A stretch of 40,366 nt of DNA, from positions 1 through 40,366 of the forward strand of contig QKCF01000079.1 in NCBI GenBank assembly GCA_003246935.1. Reading direction: 5' to 3'. The position numbers were made by a program, and so were the translations under genes. The stretch comes from Sunxiuqinia sp. GTDB taxonomy: Bacteria > Bacteroidota > Bacteroidia > Bacteroidales > Prolixibacteraceae. Shown piece after piece: positions 7,851 through 15,879 of this stretch. The notes under the pieces were generated by a model. That model did not search any database. It had not been told where the DNA came from and saw only the letters and a list, made by a program, of their open reading frames with translations. Positions within the stretch are counted from its first letter, which is position 1. The number at the start of each line of letters is the position of its first letter.

Positions 7851-9113
7851 ATGAAAGAACTATCAAACACGAAGGTTACGGTGAGACTTCGGAAAGCTGA
7901 AGATCGCAAGGAGTGGTATGTTTATATTGAGAGCTATCCGGTATTTGTTCCCGGTAAAAGTAAACCGCAACGAAAACGAGAATATTTGAACAGGATAGTT
8001 ACCTCTGTTGAATGGGATAAGAAGAGAGTGGCTCGTTCTTCTACTGATGGAGAGAAGACATACAGGCCCAAACGAGATGACAACGGTGTTGTTATTTGCA
8101 AAAGTGAGCTCGACAGAGAAACGATGTTGTATGCAGATGGTGTACGCAAGCTCAGACAGCGTGAATATGATAATGTTGATTTGTACAGTGATTCAGAGAA
8201 AGCGCTGTCAGAACAAAAAGAGCGACTTCAACAAAATTTTATCGATTATTTTGAAAGGTTAATTGATCGACGCCACGGGAAGAATAGTTCAAAGTCTATC
8301 CGAATTAATTGGGAACGAGCTCATGTATTTTTGAAACAGTTTGCCGGTGACACCCTTCTGTTTTCGCAAATTGATACCCGTATGGCCGAAGAATTTAAAC
8401 AGTTTCTTTTGTCTGCTCCAGCGGGGCATAAGAAAAGTGGAACAATCTCACATAATACGGCTGGGACTTATTTCTCTATTTTTAAGGCTGCTGTCAAACA
8501 AGCTTTCATTGACGACTATTTGACTGTAGATTTAGCTGCTAAAATGAAAGGATTGAGGGATCAGGAATCGCGTCGAGAATATTTGACCGTTGACGAACTT
8601 AACACCCTTGCCGCGACTCCTTGCGAAAGGGATATTCTCAAAAGAGCAGCTTTGTTTTCTGCACTAACAGGATTACGTCACTCGGATATTCAGAAACTTC
8701 AGTGGAGAGAAATTAGCAAAAATGGGAAACAAACCTTACTCCAGTTTACTCAGCAAAAGACAAAGGGTGTTGAGTATACTCCTATATCAGAACAAGCCCT
8801 GGAACTTTGTGGACCTCCAAGATCCCCGGAGCAATATGTTTTTGAAGGTTTACCTGACCCTTCATGGATATCACGCCCACTCAAGCAGTGGATTACAGCT
8901 GCAGGGATTAAAAAAAATATTACATTCCATTGCTTTCGTCATACATTCGCTACCTTGCAACTGTCTAGTGGAACTGATATATACACCGTTAGTAAAATGC
9001 TTGGACATACAAATGTTAAAACCACTCAGATTTATGCTAAAGTAGTAGACGATAAGAAAAATAAAGCCGCACAGGCTATTCAATTGGATACCGTTAAAAA
9101 TAAGAAAGACTAG
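7851..9113 (+). CDS. Tyrosine recombinase (integrase)
   Basis: Integrates and probably excises the element by site-specific recombination. The 420-residue protein has an N-terminal arm-binding region, a SAM-like core-binding domain (about 120-225, including SKSIRINWERAHVFLKQFAG) and a C-terminal catalytic domain. All key residues are in place: Arg276 (LTGLRHSD), His360 and Arg363 (HCFRHTFA), His386 (LGHTN) and nucleophile Tyr395 (TQIYAKV). Start ATG 7851 follows an AGGAGG-like site (TAGGAGGAC), unusually strong for this phylum. Its position right after dnaK suggests the left attachment site lies in 7150-7270. Confidence 0.95.
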   Translation: MKELSNTKVTVRLRKAEDRKEWYVYIESYPVFVPGKSKPQRKREYLNRIVTSVEWDKKRVARSSTDGEKTYRPKRDDNGVVICKSELDRETMLYADGVRKLRQREYDNVDLYSDSEKALSEQKERLQQNFIDYFERLIDRRHGKNSSKSIRINWERAHVFLKQFAGDTLLFSQIDTRMAEEFKQFLLSAPAGHKKSGTISHNTAGTYFSIFKAAVKQAFIDDYLTVDLAAKMKGLRDQESRREYLTVDELNTLAATPCERDILKRAALFSALTGLRHSDIQKLQWREISKNGKQTLLQFTQQKTKGVEYTPISEQALELCGPPRSPEQYVFEGLPDPSWISRPLKQWITAAGIKKNITFHCFRHTFATLQLSSGTDIYTVSKMLGHTNVKTTQIYAKVVDDKKNKAAQAIQLDTVKNKKD

Positions 9114-9266
9114 AAAAGTCACTTCCCTGAGTTATGTTTGGCTTTTTTCTGTGTTCACGAATAGATCAGATGAAAATTTGACTGCTCTCAATTTGCAGTA
9201 GGACAATATAGTTCTGTTTGTTGAGGTTATGGTATTAGAAAATTAAATACAATATTTAAATAAGTA

Positions 9267-9947
9267 ATGCACTCCGGTAAACATTTTGATTGGATTATTA
9301 AATATGTGTCTGTTTTCGTCGTATGTGTCATGATTGGTGCAATAGGCAGACTTTCAGTGATTCAACTTGGCTTCGACGAGTTTACAGCAAATATTAGTTT
9401 CGTGGTCGTAACATCTTTGATGGTTATAGTATTTGCGGTTGTTAGAACACTTCTTGAGGCTGTGTTTTTCGGAATAGGAAAGCTACTTTATTTATCTAAA
9501 AAGAACATGAAAGCACCTGAGACTAAATCTAAATTGGGCAGTGATATTGATAAAATTAAGGCAGAGCAGGAAAAAATAATAAAAGACAAGGTACAAGAGC
9601 AGAAGGAGAGTCTCATTGCTTATACCAAGAAAACGTTTGCTCCCTATATTTCCAAAGAAGACTTGATTCTGCTTTGTAGCTATATTGAAAAATATTTTCA
9701 AAAAGAACAAATATCGAAGTTACATCCCATACCTGTAGACGGGTTAGCACCACTTGATATTTACCATTTTGGATGGAATATCTGGAATTTCAAAAAAGTC
9801 AGCAATCAGACTGAACTTGCTTTATTCCTAAAAAGTGTATTTCAAGATGTACTCAAAGATGCAGAGGTTGAAACGATAAAGCGACATCTGAAAGACGACG
9901 AGTCAAAAGGAATCATCAAAATTGAGAAGGATATTTTAGCGGAATAA
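9267..9947 (+). CDS. Membrane protein of unknown function in the element
   Basis: I do not recognise this family with confidence. The 226 residues show two hydrophobic segments near the N-terminus (about 10-30 and 42-70). A charged, probably coiled-coil stretch follows (about 85-118, rich in Lys, Glu and Gln), then a soluble C-terminal part with FGWNIWNFKK. It lies 153 bp after the integrase on the same strand, a place where Bacteroidota mobile elements often carry uncharacterised membrane proteins. Base composition resembles its neighbours. The last ATG-proximal residues are hydrophilic (MHSGKHFDW), so no signal peptide is claimed. Confidence 0.6.
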   Translation: MHSGKHFDWIIKYVSVFVVCVMIGAIGRLSVIQLGFDEFTANISFVVVTSLMVIVFAVVRTLLEAVFFGIGKLLYLSKKNMKAPETKSKLGSDIDKIKAEQEKIIKDKVQEQKESLIAYTKKTFAPYISKEDLILLCSYIEKYFQKEQISKLHPIPVDGLAPLDIYHFGWNIWNFKKVSNQTELALFLKSVFQDVLKDAEVETIKRHLKDDESKGIIKIEKDILAE

Positions 9948-9982
9948 AGATTAGAAATTATCACCATCCGTAGTGTTTTTTG

Positions 9983-10022
9983 CGTGTTTTTTCTGTGGCA
10001 TTACAAACACACTGAAAACACG
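9983..10022. repeat. Inverted repeat upstream of the excisionase-like gene
   Basis: CGTGTTTT (9983-9990) is matched by AAAACACG (10015-10022) across a 24-bp gap. A further GTGTTTTTTG copy lies at 9973. The site is in the 112-bp gap before the HTH gene and could be a regulator or recombination-factor binding site. Confidence 0.4.
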
Positions 10023-10059
10023 GGCTTCATTTGCAGCATAACGATCAAAAACAAAAGTT

Positions 10060-10413
10060 ATGAATGCAAATGAAATTTCCTTTGAGAATCTTCCGAAAGC
10101 AGTTGCTCATTTGGTCAACGAAGTGGCCGAAATAAAATCACTAATGGCAAAAGAGCATAAGCCATTAAATCCTCCCAAACGCATACCTATCGGTATTGAT
10201 GATGCCTGCCGGATTATCGGCAAAGCTAAACCAACCGTTTATACCCTCGTTCGCAAGCGATTGCTGCCATGCTACAAAAATGGTAAGAAGCTCTATTTTT
10301 TTGAAGATGAGTTACTGGACTGGATTACCCATGGGAAAAAGAAAACGATTCAGGAGATTGAACGGGAAGCAAGCTCAGAATACCAAAAACGTTATAAAGG
10401 CCTACGAAGATGA
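10060..10413 (+). CDS. Excisionase-like helix-turn-helix protein
   Basis: This 117-residue protein has an N-terminal helical stretch (FENLPKAVAHLVNEVAEIKS). It is followed by an HTH_17/excisionase-type winged helix: IGIDDACRIIGKAKPTVYTL as recognition core and LPCYKNGKKLYFFEDELLDW as wing. Such proteins bend DNA at attachment sites to favour excision, or act as regulators of the transfer genes; the first role is the usual one in Bacteroidota elements. The stop overlaps the next gene start by 4 bp, so the two are translationally coupled. An inverted repeat lies just upstream. Confidence 0.8.
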   Translation: MNANEISFENLPKAVAHLVNEVAEIKSLMAKEHKPLNPPKRIPIGIDDACRIIGKAKPTVYTLVRKRLLPCYKNGKKLYFFEDELLDWITHGKKKTIQEIEREASSEYQKRYKGLRR

Positions 10414-10802
10414 ATCTGTTCGAACTGATCACTAATTTCTGGCGAGTTGATGAACAGAAGAACTTTTCAGGAAACGAGACCCGATTGTTTTTCTTCCTGA
10501 TTCACGTAGCAAATCGTTCGTATTGGCCGAAATGGATTGAATTTGCGGATAAACGAATGGTTGCTTATGCGAATATTTCGTTACAGGTACTGAAATCTGC
10601 ACGGAATCGACTGAAAGAAGCTGGCTTGTTAGACTTCTCCCCAGGGGGTGGATTTAGGGTCAAAACTAAGTATCAGATTCTGACACCTAGGTCGAACCTT
10701 AAACTCTCACCATACAATAGTAAGACAAAAGACAGAAATTTTAATATCGATTCTAATGGAGAAAAGAAAGGATTTGTCCACACCGGAAGTGATTTTGACT
10801 AA
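10410..10802 (+). CDS. DnaD-like winged-helix protein, probable replication initiator of the element
   Basis: The 130 residues begin MNLFELITNFWRVDEQKNFSGNETRLFFFL, then VANRSYWPKWIEFADKRM and QVLKSARNRLKEAGLLDFSPGGG. This pattern of a helical start, a winged helix and a 'fragment then new line' wing resembles the N-terminal domain of DnaD and phage replisome organizers. The rest is short and polar. Next to it, overlapping by 47 bp, is a DnaC-like ATPase; a DnaD/DnaC pair is a common primosome-loading module on phages and mobile elements. The functional call depends mainly on this pairing. Confidence 0.6.
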   Translation: MNLFELITNFWRVDEQKNFSGNETRLFFFLIHVANRSYWPKWIEFADKRMVAYANISLQVLKSARNRLKEAGLLDFSPGGGFRVKTKYQILTPRSNLKLSPYNSKTKDRNFNIDSNGEKKGFVHTGSDFD

Positions 10803-11481
10803 TCGTGGATTTTGTGGTGCTCTGCTTGAAGATGCTCAAAAAATTATCATCGATGAAAGAGAAAAGATAACCCAGCGGCGTTTGTTTCTTTCTCTGGAAT
10901 ATTCCGACTTCCTGAAGCTGTTTCTGACATTCGGAAGCATTTGCCTACTGAAGCGAAACCAAGACCAGAATTTTATCATTGATGATAACAACGAACCAAT
11001 AATCAAACAGTTCTACTTTTATACGACCAATAATCCTTCCTTTTTTGGTGATTTAGCAAAGGGGATCTTACTGCAGGGCAAATACGGTTGCGGCAAGACT
11101 GTTCTGTTGGAAACCTATTCAATTCTTCATAATCACATTGTAAAAAAGTATAGTCTTAATTACCCCTTGCTGCTGTTTGTGAAATCGGTTGAATTGCAAG
11201 ATCAAATTCGAAAGCAGTCGTTGGCAACATTTGTAAGAAGACCGCTAATCATTGATGAATTTGGCCGTGAACCCAAAGCGATTCAGGATTACGGGAATAT
11301 TACCCGCCCCATTTCCGAGTTATTAAGTCTCAGAAGTGATGTTGGAGCGATCACCCATGGAACTTCGAATTTTGCACTGAACACGCTTTCATCTGATGAA
11401 TTTTATGGCGGGATGATTGGAGATCGGCTTAAGGCCATGTTCAATTTTATCACCTTACCAGGTGAGAGCAGAAGGGGGTAA
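10756..11481 (+). CDS. DnaC/IstB-like AAA ATPase, probable helicase loader
   Basis: A 241-residue P-loop protein. Walker A is GKYGCGKT (108-115) and Walker B is LIIDEFG (164-170), followed by an Arg-rich C-terminal region (RLKAMFNFITLPGESRR) that fits the sensor-2/arginine-finger zone of DnaC. The N-terminal 100 residues are family-variable and include a QRRLFLSLEY stretch. It probably loads the replicative helicase on excised element DNA, together with the DnaD-like protein; this is inference from domain and order. The ATG at 10756 overlaps the upstream gene by 47 bp in a different frame. No better downstream start is seen before the conserved region. Confidence 0.72.
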   Translation: MEKRKDLSTPEVILTNRGFCGALLEDAQKIIIDEREKITQRRLFLSLEYSDFLKLFLTFGSICLLKRNQDQNFIIDDNNEPIIKQFYFYTTNNPSFFGDLAKGILLQGKYGCGKTVLLETYSILHNHIVKKYSLNYPLLLFVKSVELQDQIRKQSLATFVRRPLIIDEFGREPKAIQDYGNITRPISELLSLRSDVGAITHGTSNFALNTLSSDEFYGGMIGDRLKAMFNFITLPGESRRG

Positions 11482-11553
11482 AATGAAGATTGAAAATCGA
11501 ATGATGAGATTATTGGAAAGGACTCTATTGGTTAGCGAAGCAAGTTTGTGTAT

Positions 11554-11585
11554 CGGTCAGACCGAAACCTTGCTCCGAGGAGCAA
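11554..11585. other. Candidate oriT: adjacent hairpins just upstream of mobC
   Basis: CGGTCAGACCG (11554-11564) is a 5-bp-arm dyad. It is followed by TTGCTCCGAGGAGCAA (11570-11585), a perfect 7-bp hairpin with a two-base loop and then an A-run. These lie in the 147-bp gap before mobC, the usual place for oriT in MobC/MobA elements. The hairpin also resembles a terminator stem but is followed by A, not T. No nick-site motif is recognised. Confidence 0.45.
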
Positions 11586-11628
11586 AAAACATCCCGTCGG
11601 TCTCAATTATTTTTAAATTCCATTTCAA

Positions 11629-11991
11629 ATGAAAACAATTAAAAACAGAAATATAAATGGGAGACCAGCCAAAAAGCCTTCGGAGAAGAAGGCCTATAAA
11701 GTAACTCTCAAGATGGCTACTGAGGAGTATTATTCTCTTAAAGCTAAAGTAGGAACAGCTGGTGTAAACCGGAGTGAATTTATTCGTCGATGTATTCAGT
11801 CGGGAGTGGTGAAAGAGAGGCTTACTCCGGAACTTGTAGGATATATTCGCAAGCTTTCCGGTATGGCGAACAATATCAATCAGATCGCACGAACGGCTAA
11901 TGCTGCTGGATTTTTGGAAGTCCAGAAACATTTGTTTTCGATGACTGAGCAATTAGATCGTTTGATTAAGCGTATTGAGGATGATTGCTAA
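11629..11991 (+). CDS. mobC: Mobilization protein MobC (relaxosome accessory)
   Basis: Binds near oriT and helps the relaxase open the DNA. The 120 residues have a basic N-terminus. A ribbon-helix-helix-like part follows (YKVTLKMATEEYYSLKAKV, then VNRSEFIRRCI). The C-terminal stretch YIRKLSGMANNINQIARTAN is the signature of Bacteroidota MobC proteins. The ATG at 11629 follows a weak A-rich site. The gene ends inside the relaxase start (overlap ATGATTGCTAA, 11981-11991), so the two are co-translated. Confidence 0.9.
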   Translation: MKTIKNRNINGRPAKKPSEKKAYKVTLKMATEEYYSLKAKVGTAGVNRSEFIRRCIQSGVVKERLTPELVGYIRKLSGMANNINQIARTANAAGFLEVQKHLFSMTEQLDRLIKRIEDDC

Positions 11992-12916
11992 AATCGTACA
12001 GGGGCAAGGATTCCGGGGAGCAGTGAACTATGTTCTCAATAAGAAGGATGCCGATCTAATTTATGCAGAAGGAGTGCGGTTAAAAGATAATGCATCCATT
12101 ACACAGAGTTTTGTCACCCAAAGCAAGTTAAGACCAAACGTGACAAAGCCTGTCGCACATATATCACTGGATTTTTCGGTCCAGGATAAGGGGAGGTTGA
12201 CAGATCGGTTTATGGTCGATGTTGCACAGGAATATTTGCAAAAGATGGGTTACGAAAATACACAGTATATTATTGTTCGGCATCATGACACAGCACACCC
12301 ACACGTTCACTTGATAATAAACCGAATTGACAATGATGGCAGGAGGATTTCGGATCAGAACGAAAAACTGCGGAATTCCAGGATTTGTATGGGATTAACG
12401 AAGAAACACGGTCTTTATATTGCCGCTGGAAAAGAGAATGTGAAGGAACACCGACTGAAAGGATCGGACAAAGTCAAATATGAAATTTATAATGCTTTAA
12501 AATCGTCTTTGCCCAATTGCCGAAATTGGCAGGAGTTGAAAATTGAACTTTGGAAATCCGGTATTTCTCTCGATTTTCGGAAGAATGGGAATACGGATAA
12601 GATTCAAGGCGTGCGGTTCCAGAAGGATGAATATGAATTCAATGGTTCAAAAATTGACCGGGCTTTCAGCTATTCCAAGATTAATTATCAGTTGCAGCAA
12701 AATGCCAGGTTGATGCCTGTTCTGTCCTTTTCGGGTTCCACAAATAAGCTTCACAATGGGACGGCATTTTCTTCTTCATGGGGAACAGCTGCTTCTGTGA
12801 TGGGAGATTTGTTGAATATGCTGAAAGCTTCTCCAGGGAATGCCGGAGACAACAGGGAACAATTACGAGAAGAGGCACAAAGACGGAAAAGGCGGAAAAA
12901 GGGGCGCAGGTTGTAA
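11981..12916 (+). CDS. mobA: Relaxase MobA
   Basis: Nicks one strand at oriT and stays linked to its 5' end during transfer. From ATG 11981 (MIAKIVQGQGFRGAVNYVLN) the protein has 311 residues. Tyr17 is the likely nucleophile. Motif III reads VRHHDTAHPHVHLIINR, with metal-binding His106, His108 and His110; this is the MOBP/PF03432 pattern. A TTG start six bases earlier is less likely. The C-terminus is strongly basic (RRKRRKKGRR). No coupling protein or type IV secretion genes are in the window, so the element appears mobilizable only. Confidence 0.95.
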   Translation: MIAKIVQGQGFRGAVNYVLNKKDADLIYAEGVRLKDNASITQSFVTQSKLRPNVTKPVAHISLDFSVQDKGRLTDRFMVDVAQEYLQKMGYENTQYIIVRHHDTAHPHVHLIINRIDNDGRRISDQNEKLRNSRICMGLTKKHGLYIAAGKENVKEHRLKGSDKVKYEIYNALKSSLPNCRNWQELKIELWKSGISLDFRKNGNTDKIQGVRFQKDEYEFNGSKIDRAFSYSKINYQLQQNARLMPVLSFSGSTNKLHNGTAFSSSWGTAASVMGDLLNMLKASPGNAGDNREQLREEAQRRKRRKKGRRL

Positions 12917-12934
12917 CGAATTAAAATTAGGATT

Positions 12935-13636
12935 ATGGGAACAGGGAAAATGGATTCTTCAGTAGTTTATGCTCTTTTTGAAGAATTAAAACAAAAGATT
13001 GATGAATTGGGCAAGAGAAATACCGAAAATGATCAGTCAAATCCAGCGGCTGGTATCGAGAAATCGAGGGGACAAACGGATGGCTTCCAAGAACCCGTTA
13101 ATCAGAAGGATTTTTCAGCAGAACAAATGAAGGAACTCAGGAGTGATATCGCCCGGGTCACGGCCTATACCATCGAAAAAATTCATGGTAAGTTATTTAT
13201 GGTGTCAAATGAGTTAAAGTCTATCCTTAATGGTCTCGGCAGGAAGATTGAGCTATCACGAGCTAATGAAAATGTTACCGTCCGCAAAGAGCACGTGTTT
13301 ATCGTCGATTTTCGAAGTAGTAAGACTGCCGTGACCATCATTGCTATGGTTTTGATTATTCTCTCTTTAATTGCCGGTAATATCTGGCAGTTCAATAATA
13401 ATACTCTATTAAAAGATAATGACCTGAAGTATAGATATGTCAAAATGAAAGGAAAGGCAAAGGCTCAAGATCTTTCTCGATTGGAGACTGTTTTTGTTTA
13501 TGAACGAAATCGGGATAGTATTTCGGTTATTCGCAAACAGGTTGAGACCTACGAGCGATTAGTGAAGCTGGAGATGGAAAAATTGGAACTAAAAAAGTTG
13601 GAGGAGAGTGAGAGAATTCGAGCAAAATCAAAATGA
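12935..13636 (+). CDS. Single-pass membrane protein downstream of the relaxase (mobilization-associated)
   Basis: The 233-residue protein starts with a charged coiled-coil-like region (about 10-60 and 70-115) and has one clear transmembrane segment at about 131-153 (AVTIIAMVLIILSLIAGNIW). The C-terminus is a long, Lys/Glu-rich helix (LVKLEMEKLELKKLEESERI). It follows mobA by 18 bp on the same strand. Bacteroides mobilizable elements often carry such a protein here, sometimes called MobB. A role in docking the relaxosome at the membrane is plausible but unproven. Confidence 0.65.
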   Translation: MGTGKMDSSVVYALFEELKQKIDELGKRNTENDQSNPAAGIEKSRGQTDGFQEPVNQKDFSAEQMKELRSDIARVTAYTIEKIHGKLFMVSNELKSILNGLGRKIELSRANENVTVRKEHVFIVDFRSSKTAVTIIAMVLIILSLIAGNIWQFNNNTLLKDNDLKYRYVKMKGKAKAQDLSRLETVFVYERNRDSISVIRKQVETYERLVKLEMEKLELKKLEESERIRAKSK

Positions 13637-13723
13637 GTATTTGCTGCCTGATTCTCCAATTCGGGCTTCTATGGAAATGAATTTCAGTTGATCAAGTAAC
13701 GATTTTGTCAAAGAAAAGAATGG

Positions 13724-13778
13724 ATGTTCATAAAATATTGTTGTTCACGTTCCGTGAACATCGTATATTTGTGAACAT
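13724..13778 (+). promoter_or_regulatory. Promoter and four-half-site operator of abiE
   Basis: A perfect dyad GTTCACGTTCCGTGAAC (13743-13759) lies between a TTGTTG -33 region (13738-13743) and a -7 element TATATTTG (13764-13771). Outer half-sites ATGTTCA (13724-13730) and TGAACAT (13772-13778) form a wider inverted pair. The last half-site touches the ATG at 13779, so the transcript is probably leaderless or nearly so. AbiEi antitoxins are known to repress their own operons through inverted repeats, which fits this layout. Confidence 0.75.
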
Positions 13779-14750
13779 ATGAAGAAGGAAATAATAAATA
13801 TTGCATTGGAAAATCTTCAAAAGATAGGAGGAATAGAAGGTTTTTGGCAGGATAAAGAAGAGCTTGATGGTTGCCTGAATTTAAAAACCGCAACTAAAGA
13901 GTTTACTCTCGTGGTTCAAATTAAGAACGAGATTCGTCAACATCAGCTACATCAGATTATAGACCTAAATAACGAATATAAAGACCTCATCTTGGTTGCC
14001 TATCGGATATTTCCCAAAATAAAAGAAGAACTCCGGTTGAAGGAAATTCCCTACTTGGAGGCTAATGGAAATATTTTCCTTAAAAAGGGAGATACCCTTT
14101 TACTGATAGATACGAATAAGCCAATCAACTTGGGAAAAGAAAAAGGGAACCGGGCTTTTACGAAGACGGGTTTAAAGGTTTTATTTCATTTACTTCAGAA
14201 CAAAGACGATATCAATTTGCCCCAACGTGAATTGGCCAATGTGACAAATGTAGGGTTGGGGAATATTCCTCAAGTAATTGAAGGCTTAAAAGAGACTGGC
14301 TATCTACTTCGGATAGACAGCAAAACATATACATGGGAAAAACGAAGAGAGCTACTGGATCGATGGGTAACAGAATACGGCACGGTACTAAAACCGAAAT
14401 TAAAGAAAGAACGATTCGCGATAAGCGGTAATTGGGAAGACATCGTTTTCAACAACAGGTTAACTGCATGGGGAGGAGAGCCAGCAGCTGATCTTCTAAC
14501 CAACTACCTGCGACCTGAAAAGTATATCATTTATACCAGGGAAAACCGTGTTGACTTGATGAAAAACTACAAGTTGAAGCCCAGACCTGATGGGGAAGTC
14601 GAGGTCCTTGAAATGTTTTGGGAGCAAAAGGAAACAGAACAAACAGCGCCTCCAATTTTAGTGTATGCAGAATTGTTGCAGGAGGGAGGTAAACGGAATA
14701 AAGAAACAGCAGAAATAATTTTCAATGAATACATCGAACCAAACCTATAA
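13779..14750 (+). CDS. abiEi: AbiEi-family antitoxin and transcriptional repressor (type IV toxin-antitoxin)
   Basis: The 323 residues fit the longer AbiEi_2-like form. The N-terminal 120 residues look like a restriction-endonuclease-like or dimerisation domain, with KEFTLVVQIKNEIRQHQL and IPYLEANGNIFLKKGDTLLLID. A winged helix follows at about 125-180 (TGLKVLFHLLQNKDDINLPQ, then RELANVTNVGLGNIPQVIEG). The C-terminal half includes TAWGGEPAADLLTNYLRPEKYIIY, a family hallmark. It should bind the palindromes at 13724-13778 and shut down its own operon. Its 3' end overlaps the toxin gene by 26 bp, which couples translation. Antitoxicity in type IV systems acts without direct toxin binding (family knowledge). 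Confidence 0.82.
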   Translation: MKKEIINIALENLQKIGGIEGFWQDKEELDGCLNLKTATKEFTLVVQIKNEIRQHQLHQIIDLNNEYKDLILVAYRIFPKIKEELRLKEIPYLEANGNIFLKKGDTLLLIDTNKPINLGKEKGNRAFTKTGLKVLFHLLQNKDDINLPQRELANVTNVGLGNIPQVIEGLKETGYLLRIDSKTYTWEKRRELLDRWVTEYGTVLKPKLKKERFAISGNWEDIVFNNRLTAWGGEPAADLLTNYLRPEKYIIYTRENRVDLMKNYKLKPRPDGEVEVLEMFWEQKETEQTAPPILVYAELLQEGGKRNKETAEIIFNEYIEPNL

Positions 14751-15564
14751 GGAACTGGCTATACCTTATTTCAAAGAGACCTTTGACTGTATCGACCAAG
14801 TTATGGCGGAACATGGGATTCCTTATTACTTGATTGGTGTCAGTGCTATCGCCCTAGAACTGTTAAAAAAGGGTATTAAGCCGAGTCGCGGAACAAAGGA
14901 TATTGATTTTGCTATAATGATTTCAAATATGTCGGAATATGAAAATATTAGCCAAGCGCTAATTAAAAATGGCTACAATAAAGTGAAAGCTCCATGGACC
15001 TTTTATTCCGACAAATATAACGTGGCGATTGATATCCTACCGTTTGGAGAAATAGAAGAGCAACATACAATAAACTTCAATAAACGAAATGCAGATTTAC
15101 ATGTTCTTGGTTTTAGTGAAGTGTTAGAAGAAGCTGTTCAGGTACCAATTGACGAAAAAATTGTGAATGTACCTCCGCTCCCAGGGATGGTGATACTCAA
15201 ATTGATTGCCTGGAGTGATAGACCAGAGGAACGGGAAAACGATTTAGCGGATATTCTAAAGATAATTCAGCACTATTTTGATCTGGAATTTGATGAGATC
15301 GTCGAGTTTCACAACGATACTTTTCCTGAACATGACGACATTGACCCAAAACTAGTAGCAGCTGAGGTCCTGGGCCGAAAATCAAAGATCTTTTTGTCTA
15401 AATCGGAAAAACTGGAGCACAGAATTCTTAAGGTATTGAATGATAATCTTTCCGACGGTTCAAAATCAAAGATTGCCAGGGAGTGGGCCCGAAAGCTTGA
15501 TCGTAGCATTGAGTATTGTCTGACAATTTTGGCCGCGTTTCGGAAAGGGATTTTAGAAAGTTAA
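14725..15564 (+). CDS. abiEii: AbiEii-family nucleotidyltransferase toxin
   Basis: The 279-residue protein has the DNA polymerase beta-like nucleotidyltransferase motifs of AbiEii: LIGVSAIAL (motif I, Ser40), TKDIDFAI with Asp59 and Asp61 (motif II), VAIDILPFG with Asp103 (motif III), and KLIAWSDRPEERENDLAD (motif IV). Family members block growth, and phage spread, by adding nucleotides to tRNA or other targets. All catalytic acids are intact, so it should be active. It overlaps abiEi by 26 bp. A stretch near residues 189-204 (FDEIVEFHNDTF) is nearly duplicated in a remnant at 39038. Confidence 0.85.
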   Translation: MNTSNQTYKELAIPYFKETFDCIDQVMAEHGIPYYLIGVSAIALELLKKGIKPSRGTKDIDFAIMISNMSEYENISQALIKNGYNKVKAPWTFYSDKYNVAIDILPFGEIEEQHTINFNKRNADLHVLGFSEVLEEAVQVPIDEKIVNVPPLPGMVILKLIAWSDRPEERENDLADILKIIQHYFDLEFDEIVEFHNDTFPEHDDIDPKLVAAEVLGRKSKIFLSKSEKLEHRILKVLNDNLSDGSKSKIAREWARKLDRSIEYCLTILAAFRKGILES

Positions 15565-15879
15565 GTGCGAGGGGTTTTGTAGATTACACCTAGTGATTGG
15601 TTGATACTCTAGTCTACACTTTAATCCTTTATTGTCGGTAAATTTGCAGGCAAACATTGATCTTTACTTTCGTTGGAGCAGTATTTGGTTGTATTGCCAA
15701 TACAACATTACTATTTTGGTTAAATCACCCAAATAGTCCATTCCTATCTTTAGTTTGGATAATTTATGAAATGTTTATGCTTTTTGTTGTAGACTTGTTC
15801 CCTTGTATTGATGTTAAATATTATTATTAATTTGTCAAGAGTTGTCTTTATGTCAGTAAACTAACAGAACTATACCTAA
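15565..15879. other. Non-coding gap between abiEii and the TPR-HTH regulator, with a 19-bp perfect dyad
   Basis: No supported ORF lies in these 315 bp. A perfect dyad GTTGTATTGCCAATACAAC is at 15688-15706, 174 bp before the regulator ATG; its single-base centre suits a protein operator better than an RNA hairpin. The mobile element may end somewhere here, but no repeat of the left-end sequence at 7190-7212 was found. Confidence 0.5.

Noticed and set aside
11483-11632. Small frame between the DnaC-like gene and mobC (about 49 residues)
   Set aside because: No recognisable domain; the stretch holds two hairpins and is better explained as oriT or leader.
7190-15879. Full integrative conjugative element
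   Set aside because: Only mobC, mobA and a membrane mobilization protein are seen; no coupling protein or type IV secretion genes, so only a mobilizable element is claimed.
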